The position numbers were made by a program, and so were the translations under genes. A stretch of 34,031 bases of DNA, taken from contig NZ_JAFVMF010000031.1 in the NCBI RefSeq assembly GCF_017377715.1, positions 1 to 34,031 on the forward strand. Reading direction: 5' to 3'. The stretch is from Acetobacter sacchari. Its GTDB lineage: Bacteria > Pseudomonadota > Alphaproteobacteria > Acetobacterales > Acetobacteraceae. The notes under the pieces are model-generated. The model worked only from the letters and a program-made list of their open reading frames with translations. It ran no database searches and had not been told where the DNA came from. Every line of letters starts with the position of its first letter. The first letter of the stretch is position 1. This document shows positions 16,895 through 24,941 of this stretch, one piece after another.

Positions 16895-17362
16895 TCACAT
16901 TCCGGAAACTTTTACCGACGCGTGCCCACTATTCGATACGTAGTTCTGCAAATCTTCGGCCAGATGTTCGGCATCTTCGATCCGATATTTAACAAGATCG
17001 CCGATACTGACCAGGCCGACCAGACGACCGTTGTCCACGACCGGCATATGGCGACAGTGAGTGCGGGTCATCCGTCGCGCCGTAGTGAGGCTGTCCTCGT
17101 CGGGCGTCGCGATTGGCGTGTTCGCCGCCATCACGTCGCGGGCGACCAGGGCGCCAAGCCCGGCAGGAGAAAGCGACACAGCTTCGACGATCTTTCGCTC
17201 CGACACCAGACCGACCAGACGCCCGGCGCCATCCAGAACCGGAGCGCCCCCAATCCCATGTCGCGCCAATGTCTCGCAGACGCGGGGCAGGGGATCGGTA
17301 TCCAACACGGTGATGACGTCCCATCCTTTCTCGGCAAGGATGCTGTGCAGGGGGGTAGGCAT
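16895..17362 (-). CDS. Protein with two CBS domains
   Basis: A 155-residue protein that is little more than a tandem CBS (Bateman) module: CBS1 about residues 7-62 (GIGGAPVLDGAGRLVGLVSE) and CBS2 about 76-132 (CRHMPVVDNGRLVGLVSIGD). Such modules bind adenosine nucleotides and regulate partner proteins; standalone versions are common in alphaproteobacteria. No partner enzyme is adjacent. AAGGA lies ten bases before the ATG. It lies downstream of rpsA on the same strand but behind a strong terminator, so it probably has its own promoter in the 275 bases between. Confidence 0.9.
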   Translation of the reverse strand: MPTPLHSILAEKGWDVITVLDTDPLPRVCETLARHGIGGAPVLDGAGRLVGLVSERKIVEAVSLSPAGLGALVARDVMAANTPIATPDEDSLTTARRMTRTHCRHMPVVDNGRLVGLVSIGDLVKYRIEDAEHLAEDLQNYVSNSGHASVKVSGM

Positions 17363-17629
17363 GACGCAAGTGTCCTTTTTCTTGATTGGACTGCTGCGTC
17401 GCCTCGAGGCTCGGCCTTAGGCGGCGAGCATGGTCGTTGTGGTCGATGTCGGTTGGCAGGGGCCAATGCGCAAGGTCTTGCGTGAAGGAAATTCGGCGGA
17501 GACGTGTTCTGCCAGCCTACGACGCCCGGTGAAGAGGCTTTTTTTCGATAACAGCGTATGGGAAATCGGTCGACGGGTCCCGTAAAACCGCGTCCGATAG
17601 GCGCCGCTGGAATGCAGCATCCTGTCTCC
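17363..17629. other. Gap between the rpsA terminator and the CBS gene
   Basis: This stretch should hold the promoter of the CBS gene on the minus strand. A run of eight T (plus strand) lies near 17540, but I see no clear -35/-10 pair. Frames here overlap several others and none has protein-like composition. Confidence 0.35.
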
Positions 17630-17662
17630 AACCAAAAATGGCGCCCCGAAGGGCGCCATTTC
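17630..17662 (-). terminator. Rho-independent terminator of rpsA
   Basis: On the minus strand ATGGCGCCC, TTCG, GGGCGCCAT (17659 to 17638) forms a perfect nine-pair stem closed by a UUCG tetraloop in C-G context, followed by TTTTGGTT. This is a textbook intrinsic terminator 58 bases after the rpsA stop codon. The upstream A-run also fits a 'T-run' for plus-strand reading, but no plus-strand gene ends here. Confidence 0.85.
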
Positions 17663-17682
17663 CGTAACGTCAGCCAGAAGGA

Positions 17683-17700
17683 GACGGCCTTACGGCCGTC
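17683..17700 (-). repeat. Second hairpin between the rpsA stop and its terminator
   Basis: GACGGCC and GGCCGTC form a perfect seven-pair stem with a four-base loop, 16 bases beyond the rpsA stop and just before the main terminator. It may stabilise the 3' end of the rpsA mRNA. No T-run follows, so it is not a terminator by itself. Confidence 0.5.
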
Positions 17701-17716
17701 ATCCAGTCGTGACTTA

Positions 17717-19429
17717 TCAGGCGTCCGTGTTGCGGCGACGGATCGCAGCGCCAAGGATATCGCCCAGCGACGCGCCACTGTCGGACGAGCCGTACTCGTT
17801 GATCGCAGCTTTATCTTCCTCGACCTCACGGCCGCGGATGGTCAGGGCCAGCTTGCGGGCTGCGCGATCGACCGAGACAATCTTCGCGTCAACACGCTCG
17901 CCAACTGCGAAGCGCTCTGGACGCTGCTCGGCCTTGTCGCGCGCCAGTTCGGCGCGACGGATGAAGCCGGTCAGAACGTCGTCCACCTTCACCTCGATGC
18001 CGTTGCTCTGAACAGCGGTGACGATGCAGGTGACGACGGCGCCCTTCTGGACGCTCGACAGCGCGTCGGCCGCCGGGTCTTCCTGAAGCTGCTTGATGCC
18101 GAGCGAGATGCGCTCTTTCTCCACGTCCACGTCGAGAACCTTGGCCTGAACGACCTGGCCCTTCTCGTAGTGCGTGATGGCGACTTCGCCGGCTTCGTCC
18201 CAGGACAGGTCGGACATGTGGACCATGCCGTCGATGTCCGCTGACAGGCCGATGAACAAGCCGAACTCGGTGATGTTGCGGATCTCGCCTTCGACCGTCG
18301 AGCCGATCTTGTGCTCTTCGGCGAACTGCTCCCACGGGTTGCGCTGAACCTGCTTCAGGCCGAGCGAGATACGACGCTTGCCGCTGTCCACGTCCAGAAC
18401 CATGACGTCGACTTCCTGCGAAGTGGCGACGATCTTGCCCGGATGGACGTTCTTCTTCGTCCAGGACATCTCGGAAACGTGCACCAGACCCTCGACGCCC
18501 GGCTCGAGCTCAACGAACGCGCCGTAGTCGGTGATGTTGGTGACGCGACCGCTGTAACGCGCGCCCGGCGGATACTTGATCGCCACGTTCTCCCAAGGAT
18601 CAGCCTCAAGCTGCTTCATGCCGAGAGAAATGCGCTGCGTGTCCGGGTTGAAGCGGATGACCTGCACGCGAACCGGCTGGCCGATCTGCAGGGCTTCGGA
18701 CGGGTGGTTGATGCGTTTCCAGGCGATATCGGTGACATGCAGGAGGCCATCGACGCCGCCGAGGTCCACGAACGCGCCGTAGTCGGTGATGTTCTTCACC
18801 ACGCCGTCAAGGATCATGCCTTCCTTCAGGCCCTGGATCAGCTCGCTGCGCTGCTCCGCACGGGTCTCTTCGAGGACCGCGCGACGCGAGACGACGATGT
18901 TGCCGCGCGCGCGGTCCATCTTCAGGATCTGGAAGGGCTGCGGAACGCCCATCAGCGGGCCGACGTCGCGCACGGGACGGATGTCGACCTGGCTGCCGGG
19001 AAGGAACGCCATGGCGCCGCCGAGGTCGACCGTGAAGCCGCCCTTGACGCGTCCGTAGATCGTGCCATTGACGCGCTGGTTGGCTTCGAAAGCCTTCTCC
19101 AGGTTCGTCCAGGCCTCTTCGCGACGCGCCTTCTCACGCGACAGGACGATCGTGCCGTCACGGTCTTCGTAGCGCTCGACGTACAGCTCAATGACGTCGC
19201 CCGGCTTGACCTCGTGGGCGACGCCCGGCGGGCCGAATTCCTTGAGGGCGACGCGGCCTTCGCTCTTCAGGCCGACGTCGACGATGGCGAATTCGTCGGT
19301 CAGGCGGACGACATGCCCCTTGACGACGGAACCTTCAAAGCCCGTGTCCAGGCCGAGGGTCTCGTCGAGCAGCGAGGCGAAGTCTTCGCCGCCAAAATGA
19401 TCGGTTGTGGTGAGTGTGGCAGAAGCCAT
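17717..19429 (-). CDS. rpsA: 30S ribosomal protein S1
   Basis: A 570-residue ribosomal protein S1, which helps the 30S subunit bind and unfold mRNA at initiation. It contains six S1 RNA-binding repeats. Repeats 3 to 6 are easiest to see: GVVKNITDYGAFVDLGGVDG, GRVTNITDYGAFVELEPGVE, GEIRNITEFGLFIGLSADID, and the last, less conserved repeat with IVTAVQSNGIEVKV. The C-terminal tail ends SGASLGDILGAAIRRRNTDA, typical of alphaproteobacterial S1. The ribosome binding site is weak (AGGG about 14 bases away), as usual for rpsA. In many proteobacteria cmk lies upstream and ihfB downstream; neither is here. The upstream gene is a small conserved protein and the downstream one a CBS protein. The leader is structured (see next entry). 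Confidence 0.98.
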   Translation of the reverse strand: MASATLTTTDHFGGEDFASLLDETLGLDTGFEGSVVKGHVVRLTDEFAIVDVGLKSEGRVALKEFGPPGVAHEVKPGDVIELYVERYEDRDGTIVLSREKARREEAWTNLEKAFEANQRVNGTIYGRVKGGFTVDLGGAMAFLPGSQVDIRPVRDVGPLMGVPQPFQILKMDRARGNIVVSRRAVLEETRAEQRSELIQGLKEGMILDGVVKNITDYGAFVDLGGVDGLLHVTDIAWKRINHPSEALQIGQPVRVQVIRFNPDTQRISLGMKQLEADPWENVAIKYPPGARYSGRVTNITDYGAFVELEPGVEGLVHVSEMSWTKKNVHPGKIVATSQEVDVMVLDVDSGKRRISLGLKQVQRNPWEQFAEEHKIGSTVEGEIRNITEFGLFIGLSADIDGMVHMSDLSWDEAGEVAITHYEKGQVVQAKVLDVDVEKERISLGIKQLQEDPAADALSSVQKGAVVTCIVTAVQSNGIEVKVDDVLTGFIRRAELARDKAEQRPERFAVGERVDAKIVSVDRAARKLALTIRGREVEEDKAAINEYGSSDSGASLGDILGAAIRRRNTDA

Positions 19430-19619
19430 GTGAAACGATATTTCCCTGCCGACCGGTTTAGGGCCGACAATTCCTGCGCGTCGCGGTGAGGCGAAACGAC
19501 TTACCCCGGTCTTCGGAGATATCCGAAGACATGCGGGATCGACGGTTGAGTTCGGTCAGCGCCCCGCAAAAGGGGTCGAAACCGGGCCGTAGACAGCACC
19601 TCAAACCGCAGAGTGTCAA
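19430..19619 (-). promoter_or_regulatory. rpsA promoter and structured leader
   Basis: On the minus strand a perfect TTGACA (19619-19614) is followed after 17 bases by CTGTCT, a plausible though weak -10, giving a leader of roughly 150 bases. The leader holds CCCC/GGGG around an A-rich loop (19562-19575) and a perfect nine-pair hairpin GTCTTCGGA, four-base loop, TCCGAAGAC (19509-19530). Neither is followed by a T-run. E. coli rpsA is autoregulated through a structured leader with a weak ribosome binding site. The same arrangement here is inference. Confidence 0.5.
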
Positions 19620-19654
19620 CAGCAAGCTTGTGTCGGCGCAGTTATTCGATATCT

Positions 19655-19984
19655 CTACGTACGCTTCCGGCGCTGAGCTGCGGTCAGCGGACGAGCCAGC
19701 AGAGCGGTCGCGATTTCCTCCCACTCCTGCTCAAGACTGCCGGTCGGCGTCGGACGGCCAGCACGTCGATACCAGTAACGCGCGTTGCCAAGGTCGCCCT
19801 CCTTGCGATGCAGCCATGCGTGCGCCCAGTCGCAATCCGGGTCACCTTCGTTGGTCTGCGCGCACTCATGCGCCCGCGTCCAGTTTCCCCGCCCAGCCCA
19901 CCAGATCGCCTGTAGCGCAAGATCTTCGCCTTCCGGAGGGTTTGCGGCGGAGAGCGTTTCCCTGAATTCGTCTAGCGCGCTCAT
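19655..19984 (-). CDS. Small conserved protein of unknown function
   Basis: A 109-residue, probably all-helical cytoplasmic protein. The core LALQAIWWAGRGNWTRAHEC, then DWAHAWLHRKEGDLGNARYW and YRRAGRP, looks like one or two degenerate TPR/Sel1-type helix pairs rich in Trp, Ala and His. I recall similar small uncharacterised proteins in alphaproteobacteria but know no function. The ATG has GGAG seven bases upstream. It is the gene before rpsA on the same strand, but a 225-base gap with a likely rpsA promoter separates them. Confidence 0.75.
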   Translation of the reverse strand: MSALDEFRETLSAANPPEGEDLALQAIWWAGRGNWTRAHECAQTNEGDPDCDWAHAWLHRKEGDLGNARYWYRRAGRPTPTGSLEQEWEEIATALLARPLTAAQRRKRT

Positions 19985-20142
19985 CGGCAGTCTCCTTCAC
20001 GAAAAGCGATATAGTCGAATGTAACACGGTCGGCTTCATCGTAAGATCGGAATTCCATCCCGCAAATCGTATCGTTCCGGTATCGTCGTTATGCGCAAGA
20101 GTCTCGCGCCCGCCTGTCGCATTGATATGGAGTTTGGCGTTA

Positions 20143-20871
20143 ATGGTTATGGGTGGTTGGGCATGGCTTTCGCGCGGCATTGCTTACGCATTCATTGTTT
20201 TCTCTGGCGCTATCCTTCTCGTCAGCCCTGTCCCAACGCTTGGCCTGCTATGGGATATGGCGATGCTGTGCGGTTTTTCAGCGTTATTTGTACTGTTACA
20301 GATGTTCGCGTTGACCGGGCGTCCACTCTCGACGCCGTTCTATGAAGGTAAATTCTTCATCCGCTTGCATGAATACGGCGCGTACATACTGCTCGCCTTT
20401 GTCGCCTGCCATATCGGTTTCAGCCTCTGGGCCGAACCACTACTCCTAGAAGACATGCTGCCCCCGGTCACAGGCGTTATGCAAACGGGAGCCGTTACCC
20501 TGATGCTACTCGCGGTCGCGACGTTCGCCAGCCTGCCGCCTGTTCGACGCACAGCGTTCGGAACGGCCAGGCTGTTTCGGCGCTGTCATTCGGTTCTCGC
20601 GACGTTGTTGCTATGCGCCGCTGCCGCTCACGCGTGGCTGGCTGGGCTACGCCTCGATGGTTTCTGGTCGTCAGTGGTGTTGGCTGTGCCTGTGGGCGTC
20701 GCGTTAACGCTGCCCTGGGCGGCCCGCTGGGCCGCACGCCCTCACCGAACTCCAGGAAAGCGCGCGCGCAATACGGCACGGTTCGCCGCTCCGGTCGCAA
20801 TGGCAATACTCTCTCTTGGCGCCGCTTTGCCGCTTCTGGGCGCCGCACTTCTGCATTGGCGGACATGGTGA
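20143..20871 (+). CDS. Ferric-reductase-like haem b membrane protein
   Basis: A 242-residue inner-membrane protein with about seven helices and two His pairs, each 14 residues apart on one helix: His76/His90 (LHEYGAYILLAFVACH) and His149/His163 (CHSVLATLLLCAAAAH). This is the bis-haem arrangement of the ferric-reductase-like membrane domain (FRE/NOX/YedZ superfamily). There is no attached flavin or NAD domain, so it likely passes electrons between haems to a partner. Its last bases overlap the start of the tetrahaem cytochrome gene (ATGGTGA), so the two are translated together. Start 20143 (MVMGGWAWLS) has GGAG ten bases upstream; a TTG at 20122 is the alternative. Confidence 0.8.
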   Translation: MVMGGWAWLSRGIAYAFIVFSGAILLVSPVPTLGLLWDMAMLCGFSALFVLLQMFALTGRPLSTPFYEGKFFIRLHEYGAYILLAFVACHIGFSLWAEPLLLEDMLPPVTGVMQTGAVTLMLLAVATFASLPPVRRTAFGTARLFRRCHSVLATLLLCAAAAHAWLAGLRLDGFWSSVVLAVPVGVALTLPWAARWAARPHRTPGKRARNTARFAAPVAMAILSLGAALPLLGAALLHWRTW

Positions 20872-21263
20872 TCGCCCGCCTGCTCGCTTCGTGGCGCGCG
20901 GTTACGATAATTGTCATCGGCGCACTTTGCGGGGGCGCTTTGTTATGGTGGGCGTTATCGGGCGCTCCGCACATAGCGGCGACGCGCCCGCTTATGCCTC
21001 TCGATTTTCCGCACAAAGCCCATGTCGCGTTCAATTGCGTCGCATGCCATCACAATTACACCGAAGCCAGACTCGCTTCCTGGCCGTTTCAGGGATGCAT
21101 AGCGTGTCACAAGAACACGCCATCGCTCTCAGGCATCATTGAGGAGCAGTTTCATAGCCAGTGCGAAAGCTGCCATCTCAAATTCGCGGAAGAGCATCGC
21201 AAATCGGGTCCGCCGCGTGCGTGCCATGTCTGTCATGTCGCTGGAGGCATGACGCATTTTTAA
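20865..21263 (+). CDS. Membrane-anchored tetrahaem cytochrome c
   Basis: A 132-residue protein with one N-terminal membrane helix (about residues 13-31), which keeps the rest in the periplasm, and four C-x-x-C-H haem c motifs: CVACH (58), CIACH (78), CESCH (100) and CHVCH (120). His50 and His53 in FPHKAH are likely distal haem ligands. This resembles small class III / c7-type multihaem cytochromes and NapC/NrfH-like electron carriers. It overlaps the upstream haem b protein gene by seven bases. Together they look like a two-part electron-transfer unit from the membrane to a periplasmic acceptor; the acceptor is not in the window. The open frame upstream to 20613 is only shadow. Confidence 0.85.
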   Translation: MVIARLLASWRAVTIIVIGALCGGALLWWALSGAPHIAATRPLMPLDFPHKAHVAFNCVACHHNYTEARLASWPFQGCIACHKNTPSLSGIIEEQFHSQCESCHLKFAEEHRKSGPPRACHVCHVAGGMTHF

Positions 21264-21394
21264 ACCGAGAGCGCATTCATGCGGCTCAAAGAATGTTGCT
21301 GCCAGAGCGGCAGATATCGCCCTTTGTCGCGCCGCTCACGCGCGACGTTATGTGTGCTACATAGAGCGCGACCACAAAACACAGGTTTTCATCC

Positions 21395-21745
21395 ATGACG
21401 ATTAAACGCCTCGCCCCTGAAGAACGTCTCAGCGGAGCTTCCGTCTGCGGCAATATCGTCTATCTGGCCGGACAGGTCGCTGATGACGCCACCCTCGACG
21501 TCGAGGGACAAACCGCCGACATCCTGAAGCAGATCGACGCGCTGCTGGCCGAAGCAGGAACCAGCAAGAGCAATATTTTATCCGTGCAAATTTTCCTCAC
21601 CGACATCAACGATATTGCGGCGATGAATCGAGCATGGGACGCTTGGCTGGACCGAGGCAACAAGCCTGCCCGCGCTACGGTCGAGGCGAAACTCGCCAAT
21701 CCGGACTGGAAAGTCGAAATCACGGGCGTCGCGTTTATTCCGTAA
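21395..21745 (+). CDS. RidA family protein (YjgF/YER057c/UK114)
   Basis: A 116-residue Rid-family protein. RidA enzymes hydrolyse reactive enamines/imines such as 2-aminoacrylate released by PLP enzymes. The diagnostic arginine is Arg93 in KPARATVEAKL, after the usual trimer core (NIVYLAGQVADD, VQIFLTDINDIAAMN). By my alignment the position of E. coli RidA Glu120 is Thr110, so this is likely a paralogous subgroup (Rid1-3 or YoaB-like) whose activity may differ. No strong ribosome binding site precedes the ATG. It stands alone, 130 bases after the cytochrome gene. Confidence 0.9.
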   Translation: MTIKRLAPEERLSGASVCGNIVYLAGQVADDATLDVEGQTADILKQIDALLAEAGTSKSNILSVQIFLTDINDIAAMNRAWDAWLDRGNKPARATVEAKLANPDWKVEITGVAFIP

Positions 21746-21880
21746 CGTCGGCTATGCGTTTCAACCTGTTGGAGGCGTCTGGGAAGGGTAGTCGGCCGAA
21801 TGCGCTTCCCCTGGCTCCGATGCGACGTCGCCCCTGACACAGGGACGGCGCAAGACGAAGCATACGAGAGGGAAATTTCG

Positions 21881-21919
21881 ATGCTGTCCTTCCGCAGTCC
21901 TCATCGACAGTCACAATAA
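21881..21919 (+). CDS. Possible 12-residue leader peptide
   Basis: ATG at 21881 follows AGAGGG at good spacing and opens a 12-codon frame (MLSFRSPHRQSQ) that stops at 21919, one base before the TTG start proposed for the next gene. Stop and start this close would allow ribosomes to re-initiate, which may explain why the downstream gene has neither ATG nor its own ribosome binding site. It could also mean that the true start involves a frameshift or sequence error. Confidence 0.35.
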   Translation: MLSFRSPHRQSQ

Positions 21920-21920
21920 G

Positions 21921-22715
21921 TTGGGCGGCAGATTGAAACGAACTGACGGAAGTATCCTTGCATTCACCATGATGACAACGGGGTTCGTCGTCGTTGCTCA
22001 TGCGGTCGCTTATATGGCGCATGAATTTTCTCACACGTTCAGCGCCTGGGCGCTGGGTTACATGCAGAATCCTCTTGCTCTCGATTACGGGACAATCACC
22101 CCTGCGAACGTCGTTCTCCTGTCGAGCGTCGATGATAACGTAAAATACGATCCGATTTTTAGCAACGGTCACGGGTGGGCGGCGGCGGCGATTGCACTCG
22201 CCGGACCTTATGTCGGTAACGCTTTCACCTACGTTTGTCTGTGTGCGACTGTTGGCCGCTTGAGAGCAGACAACCGGGCGACGAGAACGTTTATTTTCTG
22301 GCTCATGCTGATGTGCGTTGGAAACGTCTGGAGCTACGTACCTATTCGGGCGATAACGACACATGCCGACATCGCGATAGCGGCGCGCGGTCTGCATGTC
22401 AGCGTCATGACGTTATTGCCGTTTCTGCTAGTCCCGTCAGTAGCGCTCATGGGTCATTTCTTTATGCGGGCGTGCCCTGCGGAGATTCCGGTGATCGCCT
22501 CCTTTGTGGCGACCCGCGTCACTTTAATGGTTGCTGTAACGTGCGCGTGGTTTTTTATATTCTTTGGCGGCGTCGCCATATCAGGACATTACGGCTACAC
22601 CGCACAGGCATTTTCCATTATCTCGACAGTCGTTCTTATGCCTCTGTCCGTCGCGCTGCTATGGCCCCGCTGCCTCCGTCGGAACGACGTTTTAATAACG
22701 ACACCAAGGTTATAG
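21921..22715 (+). CDS. Membrane protein with HEFSH motif (M50-like?)
   Basis: A 264-residue protein with about six membrane helices. Helix 1 ends in YMAHEFSHTFSAWALGY, an H-E-x-x-H zinc motif (34-38) placed inside a membrane segment, as in the M50 / site-2 protease family (HExxHxxxAxxxG). A later helix has NVWSYVPIRAITTHAD (135-150), a possible counterpart of the M50 Asn-Pro-Asp motif, with Asp150 as third metal ligand. GHGWAAAAIALAGPYVGN also recalls the conserved M50 helix. If active it would cut membrane proteins; the substrate is unknown. The start is uncertain: TTG 21921, TTG 21933 or ATG 21969 (which would cut into helix 1). It may be coupled to the short leader frame upstream. Confidence 0.65.
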   Translation: MGGRLKRTDGSILAFTMMTTGFVVVAHAVAYMAHEFSHTFSAWALGYMQNPLALDYGTITPANVVLLSSVDDNVKYDPIFSNGHGWAAAAIALAGPYVGNAFTYVCLCATVGRLRADNRATRTFIFWLMLMCVGNVWSYVPIRAITTHADIAIAARGLHVSVMTLLPFLLVPSVALMGHFFMRACPAEIPVIASFVATRVTLMVAVTCAWFFIFFGGVAISGHYGYTAQAFSIISTVVLMPLSVALLWPRCLRRNDVLITTPRL

Positions 22716-22818
22716 GCTCAGACTTTCCCAGCGGCCGCGGAGAAATACCCGATACCGGCTTCATCTCTAACAATCAGTCGCAAAATTTCCTGATACATTC
22801 GTATCATCGCGGGCGGGG

Positions 22819-22965
22819 ATGATCGCTGATTTGAACCGCCCGCGTTTCCGCAATGCCTGTGCGGACAACGCCACACTCAATTCCGGCGCCGATATGTTCG
22901 ACCTATACCGCCTGACAACCGATCCTGCTGACGAAGGCGTAGAACGTTTGGCTCAATGGGATTAA
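22819..22965 (+). CDS. Possible 48-residue protein
   Basis: ATG to TAA frame with balanced composition (GADMFDLYRLTTDPADEGVE near the middle), in an otherwise empty 358-base gap between the membrane protein and the catalase. The G-rich bases before the ATG are not a clear ribosome binding site, and the frame stays open upstream to about 22769 without another start codon. It may be a small gene, a remnant of a longer one, or chance. The rest of the gap (22716-22818, 22966-23031) shows nothing. Confidence 0.25.
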   Translation: MIADLNRPRFRNACADNATLNSGADMFDLYRLTTDPADEGVERLAQWD

Positions 22966-23031
22966 CTGCACAAGCACTCAAGTCCTGGCTGGTTCTGCTT
23001 CTGCATGCGAACCTTTCCTCGTCGGCCCGGT

Positions 23032-23057
23032 GGGCTCGCCGCGAAGGCGACGAACCC
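23032..23057 (-). terminator. Possible catalase terminator hairpin
   Basis: On the minus strand GGGTTCGTCGC and GCGGCGAGCCC pair over eleven positions (two as G-U) around a CTTC loop, starting 17 bases after the catalase stop. No T-run follows, so termination strength is doubtful. Confidence 0.3.
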
Positions 23058-23073
23058 GGGAGCACGGGCCCTT

Positions 23074-24534
23074 TCAGGTTTTCCCTGCCTGCACGCCCTC
23101 ACGAATACGTTGTCCCAAGGTCGGATCGATGTTCGACCAGTATTCAAACACCCGCGTGAGCACCGGTTCCTCGACCCCGCCCAACACATGGCCGACTACA
23201 TTGTTAACCAGACGATCGCGCGCAGCGTCATCCATCACTCGGGTGACGAGTGTCCGGGCCTGACTGAAATCATCGTCGTCAGGCCGTAGCGTATAAGCCG
23301 AACGCATAAAGGAGCCGTCGGTGGACCACACCGCGTTCTCCGGGTAGCGCTTCGGGTCTGCGACCGGACCGCCTTTCGAGTTCGGGACATAGACAGGATC
23401 GCTCGCGTTCGTCATCCGCATCGCCCCACCCTTGGTATAGGCGTGAACCGGGCATTTGGGGGCGTTTACCGGGATCTGCTTGTAATTGACGCCTAATCGC
23501 GCACGATGGGCGTCGGCGTATGCGAAAGAACGGCCCAACAGCATCTTGTCTGGCGAAAGCCCGGTGCCGGGGACGAAATTGTTCGGTTCGAACGCAACCT
23601 GTTCGATCTGGGAGTGGAAATCCGTCGGATTACGATCGAGCACCAGCCGTCCAACCTCCTGCAGCGGATACTCGCCTTGTGGCCAGACCTTGGTGAGATC
23701 GAACGGGTTGATGCGATAATCCTTTGCCTCGTCATAAGGCATGATCTGCATCTTGAGCGTCCAGCTTGGATGCTCGCCGCGCTTGATCGCCACATGCAGG
23801 TCCCGGCGGTGATAATCAGCGTCCTGTCCAGCGAGTTTCCCCGCTTCTTCTTGCGTCAGGAACTTGATTCCCTGATCCGTCTTGAAGTGGTACTTGACCC
23901 AGAAACGCTCACCTGCCGCATTGACCCACATATATGTGTGGCTGGAAAACCCGTCCATATGGCGCCAGCTCGCCGGGATGCCTCGATCTCCCATCAGCCA
24001 CGCCACCTGGTGCGCCGTTTCGGGATTCAGGGTCCAGAAATCCCACTGCATGTCGTTGTCACGCAGGCCACTGTCGGCGCGCCGCTTCTGCGAATGAATG
24101 AAATGCTGGAACTTCATCGGGTCACGCACGAAGAACACCGGCGTGTTGTTTCCGACCATGTCGAAATTGCCGTCTTCAGTATAAAATTTGAGAGCGAACC
24201 CGCGCGGATCGCGCCAAGTGTCCGGACTTCCGGCCTCGCCCGCAACGGTCGAAAAACGCGCCACGACGTCGGTGCGCGCTCCGGGTTGAAGAAACTTGGC
24301 GCTCGTATAGCGGCTGAGATCCTTCGTGACTTCAAAATAGCCAAACGCGCCGCCGCCTTTAGCGTGAGGCTGCCGGTCGGGGATCATCTCCCGGTTAAAG
24401 GCGGCCATCTGTTCGATGAGGTAGTGGTCGTGCAGCAAGAGCGGTCCATCCGCGCCGACGCTCAGCGAAAACTGGTCGTCGGAAACCGGAATGCCGGAGT
24501 CCGTGGTGTGGATGCCCAGATCGGAAGCGCTCAT
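23074..24534 (-). CDS. Haem catalase (monofunctional, small-subunit type)
   Basis: A 486-residue monofunctional catalase converting H2O2 to water and oxygen; the length matches small-subunit (clade 3-like) enzymes. The catalytic His57 lies in [12 protein letters not shown] and the partner Asn in DMVGNNTP (129-130). The proximal haem ligand Tyr339 lies in [14 protein letters not shown]. The active-site signature departs from the usual form: F-N-R-E-M-I-P-D-R has Asp53 where the PROSITE pattern expects Glu or Gln, and the proximal block has YAD instead of YPD. There is no signal peptide, so it is cytoplasmic. AGGAG lies about eight bases before the ATG. It is a single gene with a candidate palindromic operator upstream. 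Confidence 0.96.
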   Translation of the reverse strand: MSASDLGIHTTDSGIPVSDDQFSLSVGADGPLLLHDHYLIEQMAAFNREMIPDRQPHAKGGGAFGYFEVTKDLSRYTSAKFLQPGARTDVVARFSTVAGEAGSPDTWRDPRGFALKFYTEDGNFDMVGNNTPVFFVRDPMKFQHFIHSQKRRADSGLRDNDMQWDFWTLNPETAHQVAWLMGDRGIPASWRHMDGFSSHTYMWVNAAGERFWVKYHFKTDQGIKFLTQEEAGKLAGQDADYHRRDLHVAIKRGEHPSWTLKMQIMPYDEAKDYRINPFDLTKVWPQGEYPLQEVGRLVLDRNPTDFHSQIEQVAFEPNNFVPGTGLSPDKMLLGRSFAYADAHRARLGVNYKQIPVNAPKCPVHAYTKGGAMRMTNASDPVYVPNSKGGPVADPKRYPENAVWSTDGSFMRSAYTLRPDDDDFSQARTLVTRVMDDAARDRLVNNVVGHVLGGVEEPVLTRVFEYWSNIDPTLGQRIREGVQAGKT

Positions 24535-24941
24535 CGTTCAAGCTCCTGAGACGTATGTCTACGCGTAGTAAAAAATACCCAGATGGGAACGTGCCCAGTC
24601 AAACTCTGGCTCGTTATTGAGTGCCTCTCGCTCGAACGAGAAGGCGACAGGCGCCGCATCTCGGCGCAGTCCGGGCGCTTTGATACGAAGAGTGAGACGA
24701 GTTTGCAGGCATCTTGGTCTTGTTCGCCGCACACGCAGAAAGCGTCGTTTGGCGGTCCCCATGCGCAATACATGCGCTTCGCGGAGACGATGTCGAGCCC
24801 CTTCAACGCTCATCATTCTGTTACTTCATTGTATCCGGAGCGCGCAGTGAGGGAAGGGAGTTCCACCGTCGTCGGCGTCCAGCCAAAGGCGGCCATTCTC
24901 GACGCCTTCCGTCTCCATCGTCCTCCATGTAAACGAGCGCC
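24535..24941. promoter_or_regulatory. Control region between catalase and pabB
   Basis: A 407-base divergent gap. CTACGCGTAG (24559-24568) is a perfect ten-base palindrome 25 bases before the catalase ATG, placed where a repressor or activator site could act. An OxyR site would be expected for a peroxide-induced catalase, but I cannot see a clear one. Frames on both strands here have non-protein-like composition and are not called. Confidence 0.35.

Noticed and set aside
18311..19489. 392-codon plus-strand frame
   Set aside because: It is the mirror of rpsA, produced by high GC content and the repeated S1 domains.
23506..24549. 347-codon plus-strand frame
   Set aside because: It lies opposite the catalase gene, which has all catalytic motifs; no family features appear in the shadow frame.
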